A DNA stretch of 15,216 nucleotides from an uncultured Prevotellaceae bacterium (GCA_946415695.1 CAMKTM010000033.1:1-15216); one strand, 5' to 3'; positions 8,301-15,216 are shown, counted from the stretch's first letter. A program made the numbers and translations. Notes: a model not told the origin generated them from the letters alone.

Positions 8301-9173
8301 TGCTATATAAACTCTGACGCTGGCACCAGTGCTTTCTTCTTCGAGGTTGAGGACGTTGCCGGTCATGTGCCCTTTGCTTTGGACCAAGACCTGTACAATA
8401 CCCTTAAGTATTCCACACAGGGCGGACAGGCATGGGATGGCAGTGGCGGCATTCGTCTTGGCAACTCAAGCGAGATTTTCAAATGGGGCAATAAGTTCTA
8501 CGTGATGAGCATCACCGGCATTCCCGACAAGTTGAGTTTCCGCTATCAGTCCTCCAGCGGTGCATCCAGCCGTCAGTATGTCGTCTATGAGAGCCCCGAC
8601 GGCGAGAACTTCACAGAGATATGGCGCGACAACAGGGGCAGCGGCGTTGACGGCAACAGCTATCAGAGCCCCGACATTCAGCTCAGTCCCGACACGCGCT
8701 TCATCAAGTTCTTCTACTACGGCAACTGTGCAGCTTACTATCGCGAGGTCTATGTCTCGGAGCTCGTCAAGTTCGAAAGTGACATTCACGACATGCACCT
8801 CAACGAGGAGCAGAGCTCTGTAAGCTTCACCTTTACCCATGCCAATGCTTCTATGGGCAAGATTACCGTGACGGCTCCAGACGCTCTCACCGTTGAAGCA
8901 CCCGTCATGGTGGGCGGCAGGGATGTCTATGAGCAGCAGACCATCAAAGTCAGCTACGATGTCAATGACCCTGACGTTGACGACTATATCGTCATCTCCA
9001 ACGGCACACAGACCGAGAAGATACATGTGTTAGCCCGCATGGAAGACCCTGTTGCCATTCAAGGCATCAAAGCAGAGCCCGAGGGCACAGCTGTCTTTAA
9101 CTTGTCCGGCCAGCGCATCGGTAAGATGCAAAAGGGTGTCAATATCGTGAACGGCAAGAAGGTGCTGAAGTAG
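5352..9173 (+). CDS. Large secreted protein with duplicated PCMD-like units, calycin-like domain and sorting tail
   Basis: A 1273-aa exported protein. A signal peptide (about 1-18) is followed by two tandem units of about 353 residues (about 20-373 and 374-720). Each begins NTxFDxxWVxCYPWEAG, contains an ELVYYHALSS segment, and ends in a small beta domain closing with YTIQF or YTVQF, so each unit is a PCMD-like domain plus a linker. A calycin-like domain (about 722-863, INFVLKDFVL, MWYGPM) and a KYGTFCAPF domain (about 864-1007) match the 640-aa protein. Residues 1008 to about 1240 form an extra region with aromatic-rich beta strands that I cannot name; a carbohydrate-binding or anchoring role is only a guess. 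The tail from about 1248 (VFNLSGQR...NGKKVLK) resembles a type IX sorting signal. The start codon has no Shine-Dalgarno but sits directly before a standard signal peptide. A glycan-related surface role is plausible but not shown. Confidence 0.82.
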   Translation: MKKVYLLLLSALAQTVSAQQLSNTTFDSDWVNCYPWEAGSLVSTERGTQPEGWCISNVSQTALPIVGEEVTPGANGSGKAVKLFNVKASIGDNTAPGYITLGTAFATAETKMTSVRNADGGVFGGIAFSYHPDAVRLTYKSDRSAGEENISVIAYLWKGTWTQAEVPSNTAVGVFSWGEATKVTMTDRIQNILGKDCLTGGEITKTDDAALIASAEYYSNVAQDEWVTKEIPLNYGEYAGQPVDVEKLNIVIASNGLFDDRETIKSGNSVTVDDVELVYYHALSSLSFEDAVLDFSEETTNYDLSSVAYDETKLSYTVKGQAATASTAYNEETGVLTIRVEGEDIAINAESFTEYTIQFGKEEVVEPEIVYAYQLPNTSFDAKWVDCYPWEAGAFVSSARGSQPEGWCISNVSNSAMPIVATEEVGADGMGKSVKLSNVTASIGGQNAPAYITLGIAFATAETMMTSVRNADGGVFGGIAFNYHPDAVRLTYKSDRSAGEENMSVIAYLWKGTWTQAEVPSNTAVGVFSWGEATKVTMTDRIQNILGKDCLTGGEITKTDDAALIASAEYYSNVAQDEWVTKEIPLNYGEYAGQPVDVEKLNIVIASNGLFDDRETIKSGNSVTVDDVELVYYHALSSISYEGASLLFSEGVTSYNLSYMYYDETKLAYTVKGQAATASTAYDEETGVLTIRVEGEDISANPESFTEYTVQFKTEDDEPVLVDTKVYPLDLYVTIAGETGAKQVAQILVESLNSGNINFVLKDFVLNSGDEQMPIGNIVVKDLEVAEDGSFSFKGGIQLEDGSDPTYTMWYGPMITSMTGGSVPVDLTGKFIDEERLIVYISIDMEAFVGYKVIVHLGYARATMAVNSDTKYGTFCAPFTVTLPNNVQAYTVDDATTNGLLLLSKVNFFIPANTPVVVTAEEGLDFTEFYGLPVDGSPVSGMLTGVYEDTEVPANSYVLWNVDGKAGFYPAADVKQTVVGANRCYINSDAGTSAFFFEVEDVAGHVPFALDQDLYNTLKYSTQGGQAWDGSGGIRLGNSSEIFKWGNKFYVMSITGIPDKLSFRYQSSSGASSRQYVVYESPDGENFTEIWRDNRGSGVDGNSYQSPDIQLSPDTRFIKFFYYGNCAAYYREVYVSELVKFESDIHDMHLNEEQSSVSFTFTHANASMGKITVTAPDALTVEAPVMVGGRDVYEQQTIKVSYDVNDPDVDDYIVISNGTQTEKIHVLARMEDPVAIQGIKAEPEGTAVFNLSGQRIGKMQKGVNIVNGKKVLK
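5409..7500 (+). repeat. 1.06-kb in-frame tandem duplication with 332-bp identical patch
   Basis: The PCMD-like unit of the 1273-aa gene is duplicated head to tail, the second unit starting near 6471. Bases 5832-6163 and 6891-7222 (offset 1059) are identical over 332 positions by direct comparison; the next base differs on both sides. The flanking parts of the units differ at many positions, including silent ones and a one-codon length difference near 5570 and 6620. The abrupt change from perfect identity to clear divergence suggests local gene conversion within an old duplication. Confidence 0.9.
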
Positions 9174-9179
9174 GCAGAA

Positions 9180-10079
9180 ATGATTACCATCCTCGGTCCC
9201 ACGGCATCAGGCAAGACACGTCTCGCCGCACATCTTGCGGCCAGACTTGGCGATGCGGAAATCATCAGTGCGGACAGCAGACAGGTGTATCGGGGCATGG
9301 ACATCGGCACAGGCAAGGACCTGGCTGATTATACAGTAGGTGGAAAGGATATTCCTTTCCACCTTATTGATATCTGCGAGGCGGGGGAGAAGTACAATCT
9401 CTTTCGCTATCAGCAGGACTTCCACAAGGCTTACGGCGACATACTCTCGCGCCATCGTCAGCCCATCCTCTGCGGCGGCACGGGACTCTACATTGAGTCT
9501 GTCCTGAAGGGCTACAAGATGGAGGCTGTGCCGGAGAACCCTGCCTTGCGCGAGAGGCTCAAGGACTGCTCCCTGCAGGAACTGAAGACGATTCTCGAGG
9601 GCTACAAGAGGCTGCACAACGTCACGGACCTCGACACGCCGAAGCGAGCCATCCGTGCCATCGAGATACAGACGTATTATCGCGAGCACGGGACGCTGGA
9701 GCGCGATTTCCCTGCCATAGAGAGCCTGATTGTGGGCGTCAGCATCGACCGCGAGCTACGCCGCCGGCGCATCAGCGAGCGCCTGCGTCACCGCCTGGAG
9801 CAGGAGGACATGGTGGGCGAGGTGCGTCGGCTCCTGGAGCGTGTCCCTGCTGAGGACCTTATCTATTATGGCCTGGAATATAAGTACCTGACCCTTTATG
9901 TCCTGGGTCGGCTTTCGTACGATGAGATGGTGAAGCAGTTGGAGATTGCCATTCATCAGTTTGCCAAGCGGCAGATGACGTGGTTCCGCGGCATGGAGCG
10001 TCGCGGATTTACTATCCACTGGATAGACGGCACGCTACCTGTTGAGGAACAAGTAGCGTGTATCGTTCAAAGTCTTTAG
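9180..10079 (+). CDS. miaA: tRNA dimethylallyltransferase (MiaA)
   Basis: A 299-aa protein that transfers a dimethylallyl group from dimethylallyl diphosphate to the N6 of adenosine-37 in tRNAs reading codons that begin with U, in the cytoplasm. Visible motifs are the P-loop GPTASGKT (6-13), SADSRQVYRGMDIGTGK (30-46) with the general-base aspartate of the family, GGTGLY (99-104), and the C-terminal FAKRQMTWFR block that contacts tRNA. The length is near the family norm. The short form starting MITILGPT matches the second MiaA type carried by many Bacteroidales, so a paralogue may exist elsewhere. It starts 6 bases after the secreted-protein stop, implying read-through transcription, and converges with the M23 gene across an 18-base gap. 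Confidence 0.95.
   Translation: MITILGPTASGKTRLAAHLAARLGDAEIISADSRQVYRGMDIGTGKDLADYTVGGKDIPFHLIDICEAGEKYNLFRYQQDFHKAYGDILSRHRQPILCGGTGLYIESVLKGYKMEAVPENPALRERLKDCSLQELKTILEGYKRLHNVTDLDTPKRAIRAIEIQTYYREHGTLERDFPAIESLIVGVSIDRELRRRRISERLRHRLEQEDMVGEVRRLLERVPAEDLIYYGLEYKYLTLYVLGRLSYDEMVKQLEIAIHQFAKRQMTWFRGMERRGFTIHWIDGTLPVEEQVACIVQSL
10031..10060 (+). other. Perfect hairpin inside the 3' end of miaA
   Basis: CACGCTAC (10031-10038) and GTAGCGTG (10053-10060) form a perfect 8-bp stem around a 14-base loop that can close by a further GTT/AAC pairing. It lies 20 bases before the miaA stop. A weaker AAAGTC/GACTTT stem (10069-10074 with 10081-10086) spans the stop codon. With only 18 bases between the two convergent genes, these may contribute to transcription termination. 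Chance pairing within coding sequence is also possible. Confidence 0.35.
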
Positions 10080-10097
10080 GGACTTTATGGTCGGTTT

Positions 10098-11075
10098 TTA
10101 GCTGTACTTGAGGATTTGTCCGGGACGGAGGATTGTGTTGCGCTTGATGTTGTTCATGCGGCAGAGGCGGTCGATGCTGGTGCCGCACTTGCGGGCTATC
10201 GAAGAAAGCGTTTCGCCTGATCTTACCTTATGAACGCGAGCGCGGGGTTTGTCCCTCATCTCCTTAATCTTCTTTTGCTGGAATGCCTCGCTCTCGGCTT
10301 CTTTGGCCATGAGTGCCTTGGCTGTCTCTTCGTCCATTTCCTCTTCGCCTCCATCGACGTTGTCGGCAGAAGCCAGCAGGGCGCCGCGTCCGTTTGAGCA
10401 GAAGAGGTAGAAGTCGCCCTTCACGTCCTGTGCTTCGAAGTCAAAGAGTTTCTCGGGGTTGATGAACTGTCCGAGGAAACGTGTCTCGAAGTGGAGGTGT
10501 GAGCCTGTGGAGCGTCCGGTGTTGCCTCCGAGACCGATGACGTCGCCTGCCCGTACTATCTGGTTGGGCTTCACGAGGTGTCTGCTCAGGTGGCCGTAAA
10601 CGGTCTCCAGTCCGTTAGGGTGGCGGATTACCACATACTTGCCGTAGCCTTTGCGGTAGCCCTGGTCTTCCACGACGCGCACTTTGCCCGAGAAGGCGGC
10701 GCGAATGGTGTCGCCCACGAAGACTTTGATGTCTGTTCCGTAGTGCTGACGGCGGAAGGAGCGTCGGTAGCCGTAGTGGCTTGTCACCATGCGGCTGTCG
10801 CATGGCATGTGGAATTGGCGCAGGTCGATCTTGTATTCAGAGGGGAGCACTGCGTCGTATGAGCGTGTATAGTCGTTGTTCCAGATGGGGTAGAGTGCTG
10901 CTGCGGGGTTCTGCAGTTCAGCCAATGTCTCCTGTTCTCCGAGTCGCACCAGCGAGATGCTGTCGATGGCGCGCATCTTGCGGTCGATGGGTGCGATGCT
11001 GGCCAGTCGGTCTTGTGCGATGCTGCTGGTGCAGGTGGCAAGAATCAGTGTAAGGGTGGTGAGTATGTTTTTCAT
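10098..11075 (-). CDS. M23 family metallopeptidase with C-terminal LysM (murein hydrolase type)
   Basis: A 325-aa exported protein likely to cut peptidoglycan cross-links or stem peptides, or to activate another hydrolase, in the periplasm. From the chosen start there is a signal peptide (1-20). The M23 zinc peptidase domain spans about 95-212, with ligands H111 and D115 (HYGTD), catalytic H162 (YGHLS) and H195 in the GSHLHFE motif. A charged linker (about 240-280) precedes a LysM peptidoglycan-binding domain (281-324). All expected catalytic residues are present. An in-frame ATG 51 bases upstream would overlap ndk and place 17 polar residues before the signal peptide, so the internal ATG is preferred. 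It lies 31 bases downstream of ndk on the same strand and is probably co-transcribed with it. Confidence 0.92.
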   Translation of the reverse strand: MKNILTTLTLILATCTSSIAQDRLASIAPIDRKMRAIDSISLVRLGEQETLAELQNPAAALYPIWNNDYTRSYDAVLPSEYKIDLRQFHMPCDSRMVTSHYGYRRSFRRQHYGTDIKVFVGDTIRAAFSGKVRVVEDQGYRKGYGKYVVIRHPNGLETVYGHLSRHLVKPNQIVRAGDVIGLGGNTGRSTGSHLHFETRFLGQFINPEKLFDFEAQDVKGDFYLFCSNGRGALLASADNVDGGEEEMDEETAKALMAKEAESEAFQQKKIKEMRDKPRARVHKVRSGETLSSIARKCGTSIDRLCRMNNIKRNTILRPGQILKYS

Positions 11076-11106
11076 TTCAGGTGGTTTTCTCTTTTTGTCA
11101 GGATGT

Positions 11107-11568
11107 TCAGGACAAGTCCAGAGCATAGAGGCGGTCCATGTTGAGGTCGCCGAGGTCGTAGAGTTCTTCGGGTTTGAAGAAGCGCTTTATTTCGATGGCA
11201 GCGGACGTTGGCGAGTCGGAGGCATGTACGATGTTCTGCTGGTTGCTCATGCAGTAGTCTCCGCGGATGGTGCCGGGCTCTGCTTTTCGGCCGTTGGTAT
11301 AGCCTGTGATGAAGCGTACGACTTCAATGGCGTCGGTTCCTTCGAGGCACATGGCAACGACCGGTGTGCGCATCATTGAGGCCTTGAGTGCCGGGAAGAA
11401 GGGTTTGCCCACCAGGTGAGCGTAGTGTTCGTTGAGTATTTCGTCGTTGAGCCAGATCATCTTCATACCAACGATGCGCAATCCTTTTTTTTCGAATCGG
11501 CTTGTGACTTCGCCTATCAGGCCCCTCATCACAGTGCTCGGTTTGAGCAGCACCAGGGTTCTTTCCAT
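11107..11568 (-). CDS. ndk: Nucleoside diphosphate kinase
   Basis: A 153-aa cytoplasmic enzyme that moves the gamma-phosphate from ATP to other nucleoside diphosphates through a phosphohistidine, balancing NTP and dNTP pools. The sequence opens with the typical ERTLVLLKP strand (K9). It has PFFPALKASMMRTPVVAM, nucleotide-contacting R94 (TNGR) and R102 (TIRGDY), and the catalytic H115 in NIVHASDS, where many homologues have HGSDS; HASDS is usual in Bacteroidales as I recall them. The length is normal. A promoter matching the Bacteroidetes consensus lies about 60 bases upstream, making ndk the first gene of a likely two-gene unit with the M23 peptidase. Confidence 0.96.
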   Translation of the reverse strand: MERTLVLLKPSTVMRGLIGEVTSRFEKKGLRIVGMKMIWLNDEILNEHYAHLVGKPFFPALKASMMRTPVVAMCLEGTDAIEVVRFITGYTNGRKAEPGTIRGDYCMSNQQNIVHASDSPTSAAIEIKRFFKPEELYDLGDLNMDRLYALDLS

Positions 11569-11626
11569 GTCGTATTCGGTCTCGTTTTGTCCTTATCGGA
11601 AGAGGCGTTTTCTACGTTTCCGCCTG

Positions 11627-11658
11627 CAAAGGTACGACAATTTCGCGTGTTTGCCAAA
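11627..11658 (-). promoter_or_regulatory. Near-consensus Bacteroidetes promoter upstream of ndk
   Basis: On the reverse strand, TTTG (11658-11655) is followed after 20 bases by TACCTTTG (11634-11627), an exact match to the TTTG / TAnnTTTG pair recognised by the Bacteroidetes housekeeping sigma factor. Transcription would begin near 11620, giving a leader of roughly 50 bases before the ndk start at 11568. The promoter lies between ndk and repeat array B. Confidence 0.8.
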
Positions 11659-11743
11659 TACTTTTAGTATTTTTAACGCCTTGTAACGATTGGTGACATT
11701 TTCCGAGGCGGTATGCTGTCTCGGAAATCGCGCCGTGGGCTGA

Positions 11744-11842
11744 TTGAAATAAGAGCGTGCTCTTATTGGAATAAAGGCACGCTCTTATTGCCAACGAGGC
11801 ACGCTCTTATTGGAATAAAGGCGTGCTCTTATTTCAACAAGC
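11744..11842. repeat. 22-bp tandem repeat array B with terminal inverted repeats
   Basis: Four 22-bp units start at 11755, 11777, 11799 and 11821, with the same core as array A (GCACGCTCTTATT, or GCGTGCTCTTATT in the first and last units). The variable nine bases are GGAATAAAG twice, GCCAACGAG, and TCAACAAGC in the last unit. The array is bounded by perfect 13-bp inverted repeats: TTGAAATAAGAGC at 11744-11756 and GCTCTTATTTCAA at 11825-11837. The left boundary forms a near-perfect palindrome with the first unit (11748-11767). The last unit overlaps the final codons and stop of the efflux channel gene. It might act as a 3' RNA structure for that transcript. Confidence 0.9.
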
Positions 11843-13250
11843 CTTGTGCTTTGAGTAGTTTTGTGTGTGCCACCTGTAGTTGGCACTTGGCTTTGACGTG
11901 GTCGGCGGATGCTTGTTGCCACATGGCTTGTGCGTCGAGCAATTGCGAGAGGGGTTCCATGCCGACATCGTATTGCTGGCGTGCGAGCCTCATGTTTTCT
12001 TCGGCTTGCTGGAGGTTGCGCTCTGTCATGCTGAGTTCTGTCTGTGCTTCGGCGAAGTTGTTGTCGGCCTGTGCCAGCTCGAGCTGCATCTGTTCGGTGA
12101 GGTCCTGCTGCTCTGTCTGTGCTATCTGGTGGCGTGCCTTGGCGGAGCGGACTTTGTAGAAGCGTTCGCCGAAGGTGACGAGTGGCACTTTGAGTGTTGC
12201 GCCCACCACTCCGGCACCGCAGTCGAGCAGTTTGCTGTTTGCCAGCTTGACGCCGTTGGCGTAGGAATAGCCGGCGAACATGGCCAGTTGCGGCAGGAAG
12301 TCGCTGCGCGTGAGCTTCACTTGTTGTGCTGCGATGTCGGTCTTTGCCTGAAGGATGGCAACCTCGGGACGGGCTTCGACGGAAGGTGTTTCTCCGCTGC
12401 CCGTCATGGACCATTGTTCCTTGCCCGGCAGGTTATCGATGAGCTGCAGTGGCGTGTTCAGTGGCAGCCCGATGATGTGGCAGAGGTTCATGGTGCTCAG
12501 CCTTGTGGCGTTGTCGGCCCGCTGGATGGAGAGTTCTGCCTCGCCACGCTTTACCTGAACCTTCAGCTGGTCGTTGCGCGTCTTCATGCCATGACGCACG
12601 GCGCTCTCCACATTCTTCAGCAGTTCGTCGAGCAGTTGTTTGTAGGAGCGTGCCACGCCGGCAAGCTGCCGAGCCATGACGGCTTGCATGAAGGCTTCGT
12701 CGGTCTTCACGATGACCTGGCTTTCCGTGAGGCGTATGTTCTCGTTTGCCATCTCTGCGCCGCGCGACGCCATGCGGTAGGCAGCCGTTATCTTGCCGCC
12801 CATGTAGAGGGGTTGTGTGAGCGAGACACCGCCGTAGAAGAAGTTGCCCACCTTGTATTCCATCTTCTGCGATGGGAAGTCGGCATACTGGTTGAAGATG
12901 TAGTTTCCGTCGGCACCCATCGTGACGTTGGGGACGTATGTTCCGGTGGCGGGATTCAAGACATAAATGGGCAGGTGTCCGCCCGCAATGGTGAAATCGC
13001 CTTTAACGGTGGAATAGAGGTCGGCTGCCGTCAGGTTGATGCGCGGGAAGTAGTTCGTCTTGTAAGCCTTCGCATCGTAGCGTGTCTGTTCGAGCGTCAG
13101 CCTTGCCTTGGCGATGTCCTTGTTGTGCTGCAGGGCCAGCTCGCGTGCCTGGTCGAGCGTGATGTCGCGGACAGCCTCCTGGGCGTTGGCGCCGGCAAAC
13201 GGCGTTGCAATCGCCAGCAGCAACAATACATTATATATATGTGTTTTCAT
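11829..13250 (-). CDS. TolC-family outer-membrane efflux channel
   Basis: A 473-aa protein with a signal peptide (about 1-23, ending ANA). It has two homologous outer-membrane-efflux halves of long coiled-coil helices rich in Q, A, E and L (opening ITLDQARELALQHNKDIAKA, with a second half from about residue 290). A SLTQPLYMGGKITAAYRMA block follows the first strand region, and VPLVTFGERFYKVR is its counterpart in the second half. This is the trimeric channel that lets a tripartite pump export drugs or other compounds across the outer membrane. It begins 4 bases after the RND gene stop, a clear operon partner. The stop codon and last residues (GLLK) lie inside the last unit of array B, so the extreme C-terminus may have been set by the repeat. 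Substrates cannot be predicted. Confidence 0.93.
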   Translation of the reverse strand: MKTHIYNVLLLLAIATPFAGANAQEAVRDITLDQARELALQHNKDIAKARLTLEQTRYDAKAYKTNYFPRINLTAADLYSTVKGDFTIAGGHLPIYVLNPATGTYVPNVTMGADGNYIFNQYADFPSQKMEYKVGNFFYGGVSLTQPLYMGGKITAAYRMASRGAEMANENIRLTESQVIVKTDEAFMQAVMARQLAGVARSYKQLLDELLKNVESAVRHGMKTRNDQLKVQVKRGEAELSIQRADNATRLSTMNLCHIIGLPLNTPLQLIDNLPGKEQWSMTGSGETPSVEARPEVAILQAKTDIAAQQVKLTRSDFLPQLAMFAGYSYANGVKLANSKLLDCGAGVVGATLKVPLVTFGERFYKVRSAKARHQIAQTEQQDLTEQMQLELAQADNNFAEAQTELSMTERNLQQAEENMRLARQQYDVGMEPLSQLLDAQAMWQQASADHVKAKCQLQVAHTKLLKAQGLLK

Positions 13251-13254
13251 AATT

Positions 13255-15216
13255 CTATTTTATCTTAAAGAACAATGCATAGAAGATAGGGATGAAGATG
13301 AGCGTGATGAGCGTACCGACGAACAGTCCGCCCATGATGGTGACGGCAAGGCTGCCGAACATGGCGTCGGGGATGAGCGGTATCATGCCGAGAATGGTGG
13401 TGAGGGAAGCCATCATCACGGGGCGCAGTCGGCTCTTCGAACTGGCTACCAGTGCATCTCGCGGAGCTACGCCCTCGCTTGTCTGCAAGTTGATTTCGTC
13501 CATGAGCACAATGCCGTTCTTAACCATCATGCCGATGAGGCCGAGGACGCCAACGATGGCCACGAAACCGAACGGCTTGCCAGTGATCAGCACGGCCGGA
13601 ATCACGCCCACGAAGATGAGCGGGATGCAGCAGAAGATGATGGCAGGTGTCTTGTAGTCCTTGAAGAGCATGATGAGAATCATGATGATGAGGATAATGG
13701 CCAGGGGGAAACCGTTGAAGAGGTACTTCATGGAGCGGTCGCTCGCCATCTTCTCTCCCTGCCATGAAAGCGAATAGCCGACGGGAAGCTTTATCTTCTC
13801 AATCTCTTTGGCAATAGCCGTACGAGCCGCTTCGGTGCCTACGCCGGGACGCGGCGAACATTGCACGCGCTGCTGGCGCTGGCCGTTGTAGCGCATCACG
13901 ACAGGCTCCTCCCATTTCAGCTCGACAGCCTTCGCCACCTGCTTCAGCGGCGTGGTCTGCGTGATCATCTCTATTATGTCGTCCCGGTCGATAGAGCCGG
14001 AGATGAACTTCTGCAAAGTGGAACGGCTGAGCAGGTTGTTGAGGTTGGGCATCATGCCGAACACCGGCACGTTGTCGATGCGGTCCAGGTCGTTCCCCTG
14101 GGCGTCGGTACATTTGAGCACGATGTTCTCGTTGTGAATGCCGTCGTAGAAAGTGGCGATGGGGATGCCGTTGGTGTAAGCCAGGACGGACGTCGCTACG
14201 TCGCTGCGGCTCAAGCCTGTGGTGCGGGCAGAAGGCTGGTCGTAGCTAATGGAGAGCACCGGCACCTGCGGCTCCCAGTCGGACGTCGGCAGGCAAACCT
14301 TGTCCGAAGCGGCGATGATGGCCATTGCCGAATCAGATAGGCGGTGAAGGACGGAGGGGTCCGGGCCGCTGAAGCATACCTCGATGGGGTATTTCTTGAA
14401 CATCAGGTTGTAACGCTTCAACTTGACGTACGCATCGGGATAGCGCTTGCTCAGCTCTTTCTGTATGTCGTCGATGTTCTCCACCAATGCCTTCGGCGTT
14501 TCAAAGTCGATGATAAGCTCGCCGTAAGAGAGCGACGGCGTGGCAATGCTTCGCACGAGGTTGTAGCGGCTTGGCGTGCCGCCTATGGAGGTCGTGACGT
14601 GTTTTATCTCCTTCCTCGTCTTCAGGTATTCGTTTATCTCTTCCAAGTCCTGTGCCACCTGCGTATTGCTGGTGCCCTCGGGGAGCTTGTATTCCATGTA
14701 GAGCTGGTCGTACTCCATGTCGGGGAAGAAGGCTTGGTTGAGGAACTTGTAGCTCCACACGCTGAGCAGCACCAAGGCCACGGCCACGCCAATCATAATG
14801 AAGCGGAAGCGGAGACCGAAGTTCATAATCTTCTCGAGCACGACGTAGCTCCAGCCCTTGTACAGGTCGTTGTTGCCGTCGTTGGTTTGCTTCGGAGCTT
14901 TCAGCATACGGTCTGCCATGATGGGGACATGCACGAGGGCAAGTATCCACGACAGCATGAGCGAGACGGCTATGACGATGAAGAGGTCGCGCACATAGAC
15001 GCCAGCCGTGTCGGGACTGAGGAAGATGGGCCAGAAGGCAAGGATGGCAATGAGCGTGGCGCCGAGCAGCGGCATGGCAGTGCGGCGGCCGATGGCGGTG
15101 AGTGCATCTATGCGCGAGCGTCCCTGCTTCAGGTCAACAAGTATGCCATCGACGATGACGATGGCGTTATCCACCAGCATGCCCATCGCCAAGATGAAGG
15201 CTGCGAGGCTCACGCG
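13255..15216 (-). CDS. RND efflux transporter permease, C-terminal part (5' end beyond window)
   Basis: 653 residues of an inner-membrane RND pump of the AcrB type, which uses the proton gradient to export compounds to the TolC channel. The frame stays open to the right edge, so about 380-400 N-terminal residues are missing compared with the usual length of about 1030. The fragment opens in transmembrane helix 4 (AMGMLVDNAIVIVDGI), with one aspartate where AcrB has two (D407, D408). It continues through further helices, the second periplasmic porter region and helix 10, whose lysine is kept (GMMVKNGIVLMDEI, fragment residue 566). It ends in the conserved SRLRPVMMASLTTILGMIPL and IFIPIFYALFF segments. 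Its operon partner TolC follows after 4 bases. The periplasmic adaptor is not in the window and is expected upstream. Drug versus other substrate class cannot be decided here. Confidence 0.93.
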   Translation of the reverse strand, partial: RVSLAAFILAMGMLVDNAIVIVDGILVDLKQGRSRIDALTAIGRRTAMPLLGATLIAILAFWPIFLSPDTAGVYVRDLFIVIAVSLMLSWILALVHVPIMADRMLKAPKQTNDGNNDLYKGWSYVVLEKIMNFGLRFRFIMIGVAVALVLLSVWSYKFLNQAFFPDMEYDQLYMEYKLPEGTSNTQVAQDLEEINEYLKTRKEIKHVTTSIGGTPSRYNLVRSIATPSLSYGELIIDFETPKALVENIDDIQKELSKRYPDAYVKLKRYNLMFKKYPIEVCFSGPDPSVLHRLSDSAMAIIAASDKVCLPTSDWEPQVPVLSISYDQPSARTTGLSRSDVATSVLAYTNGIPIATFYDGIHNENIVLKCTDAQGNDLDRIDNVPVFGMMPNLNNLLSRSTLQKFISGSIDRDDIIEMITQTTPLKQVAKAVELKWEEPVVMRYNGQRQQRVQCSPRPGVGTEAARTAIAKEIEKIKLPVGYSLSWQGEKMASDRSMKYLFNGFPLAIILIIMILIMLFKDYKTPAIIFCCIPLIFVGVIPAVLITGKPFGFVAIVGVLGLIGMMVKNGIVLMDEINLQTSEGVAPRDALVASSKSRLRPVMMASLTTILGMIPLIPDAMFGSLAVTIMGGLFVGTLITLIFIPIFYALFFKIK

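Noticed and set aside
10098..11075. M23 protein as a lipoprotein (LATC before the cysteine)
   Set aside because: Thr at the -1 position is a poor fit to a lipobox, and an ordinary cleavage site SIA|Q lies five residues further on.
11076..11126. Upstream start for the M23 peptidase
   Set aside because: It would add 17 polar residues before the signal peptide and overlap the end of ndk; the internal ATG begins directly at a normal signal sequence.
11880..13268. 462-residue forward frame opposite tolC
   Set aside because: It is fully antisense to a clear TolC homologue and has no recognisable domain or signal. Such long antisense frames arise from codon bias.

Overview
The window looks like a chromosomal segment from a Prevotella-like member of the Bacteroidales. 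The evidence is: secreted proteins ending in the short YNLxGQR...GxNIxNGKKVxK tail common in that group; calycin-like and PCMD-type domains; Bacteroidetes promoter boxes (TAnnTTTG); no obvious Shine-Dalgarno sites; and the Bacteroidales versions of MiaA and nucleoside diphosphate kinase. This assignment rests on recognition alone, since no database was searched.

Layout. Positions 1-753 are non-coding and repeat-rich: an 8-bp-period direct and inverted repeat block (1-216), a 22-bp tandem array (273-423), a degenerate dispersed-repeat-like stretch with hairpins (about 432-549), and a promoter (about 680). Positions 754-9173 hold a forward run of secreted proteins: a 788-aa protein of five calycin-like repeats ending in a dockerin; a 640-aa protein (PCMD-like, linker, calycin-like, KYGTFCAPF domain, sorting tail); a 52-aa peptide gene one base after it; a hairpin; and a 1273-aa protein with two PCMD-like units plus the same downstream modules. 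miaA (tRNA dimethylallyltransferase) follows 6 bases later on the same strand.

Positions 10098-15216 are on the reverse strand. Read in transcription order, the right-hand part is an RND efflux pump (5' end beyond the window) followed 4 bases later by a TolC-type outer-membrane channel. After a repeat-containing gap come ndk and an M23 peptidase with LysM, probably one operon driven by a near-consensus promoter upstream of ndk.

How the genes relate: the left half is a set of modular secreted proteins built by duplicating and reshuffling the same domains, probably exported and surface-anchored or assembled. The right half is conserved housekeeping, envelope and efflux functions. The most unusual non-coding signal is one 22-bp repeat family (core GCACGCTCTTATT) at two sites about 11 kb apart. 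The second array is bounded by 13-bp perfect inverted repeats and overlaps the tolC stop codon. The most unusual coding signal is a 332-bp perfectly identical patch inside an otherwise diverged 1.06-kb tandem duplication.
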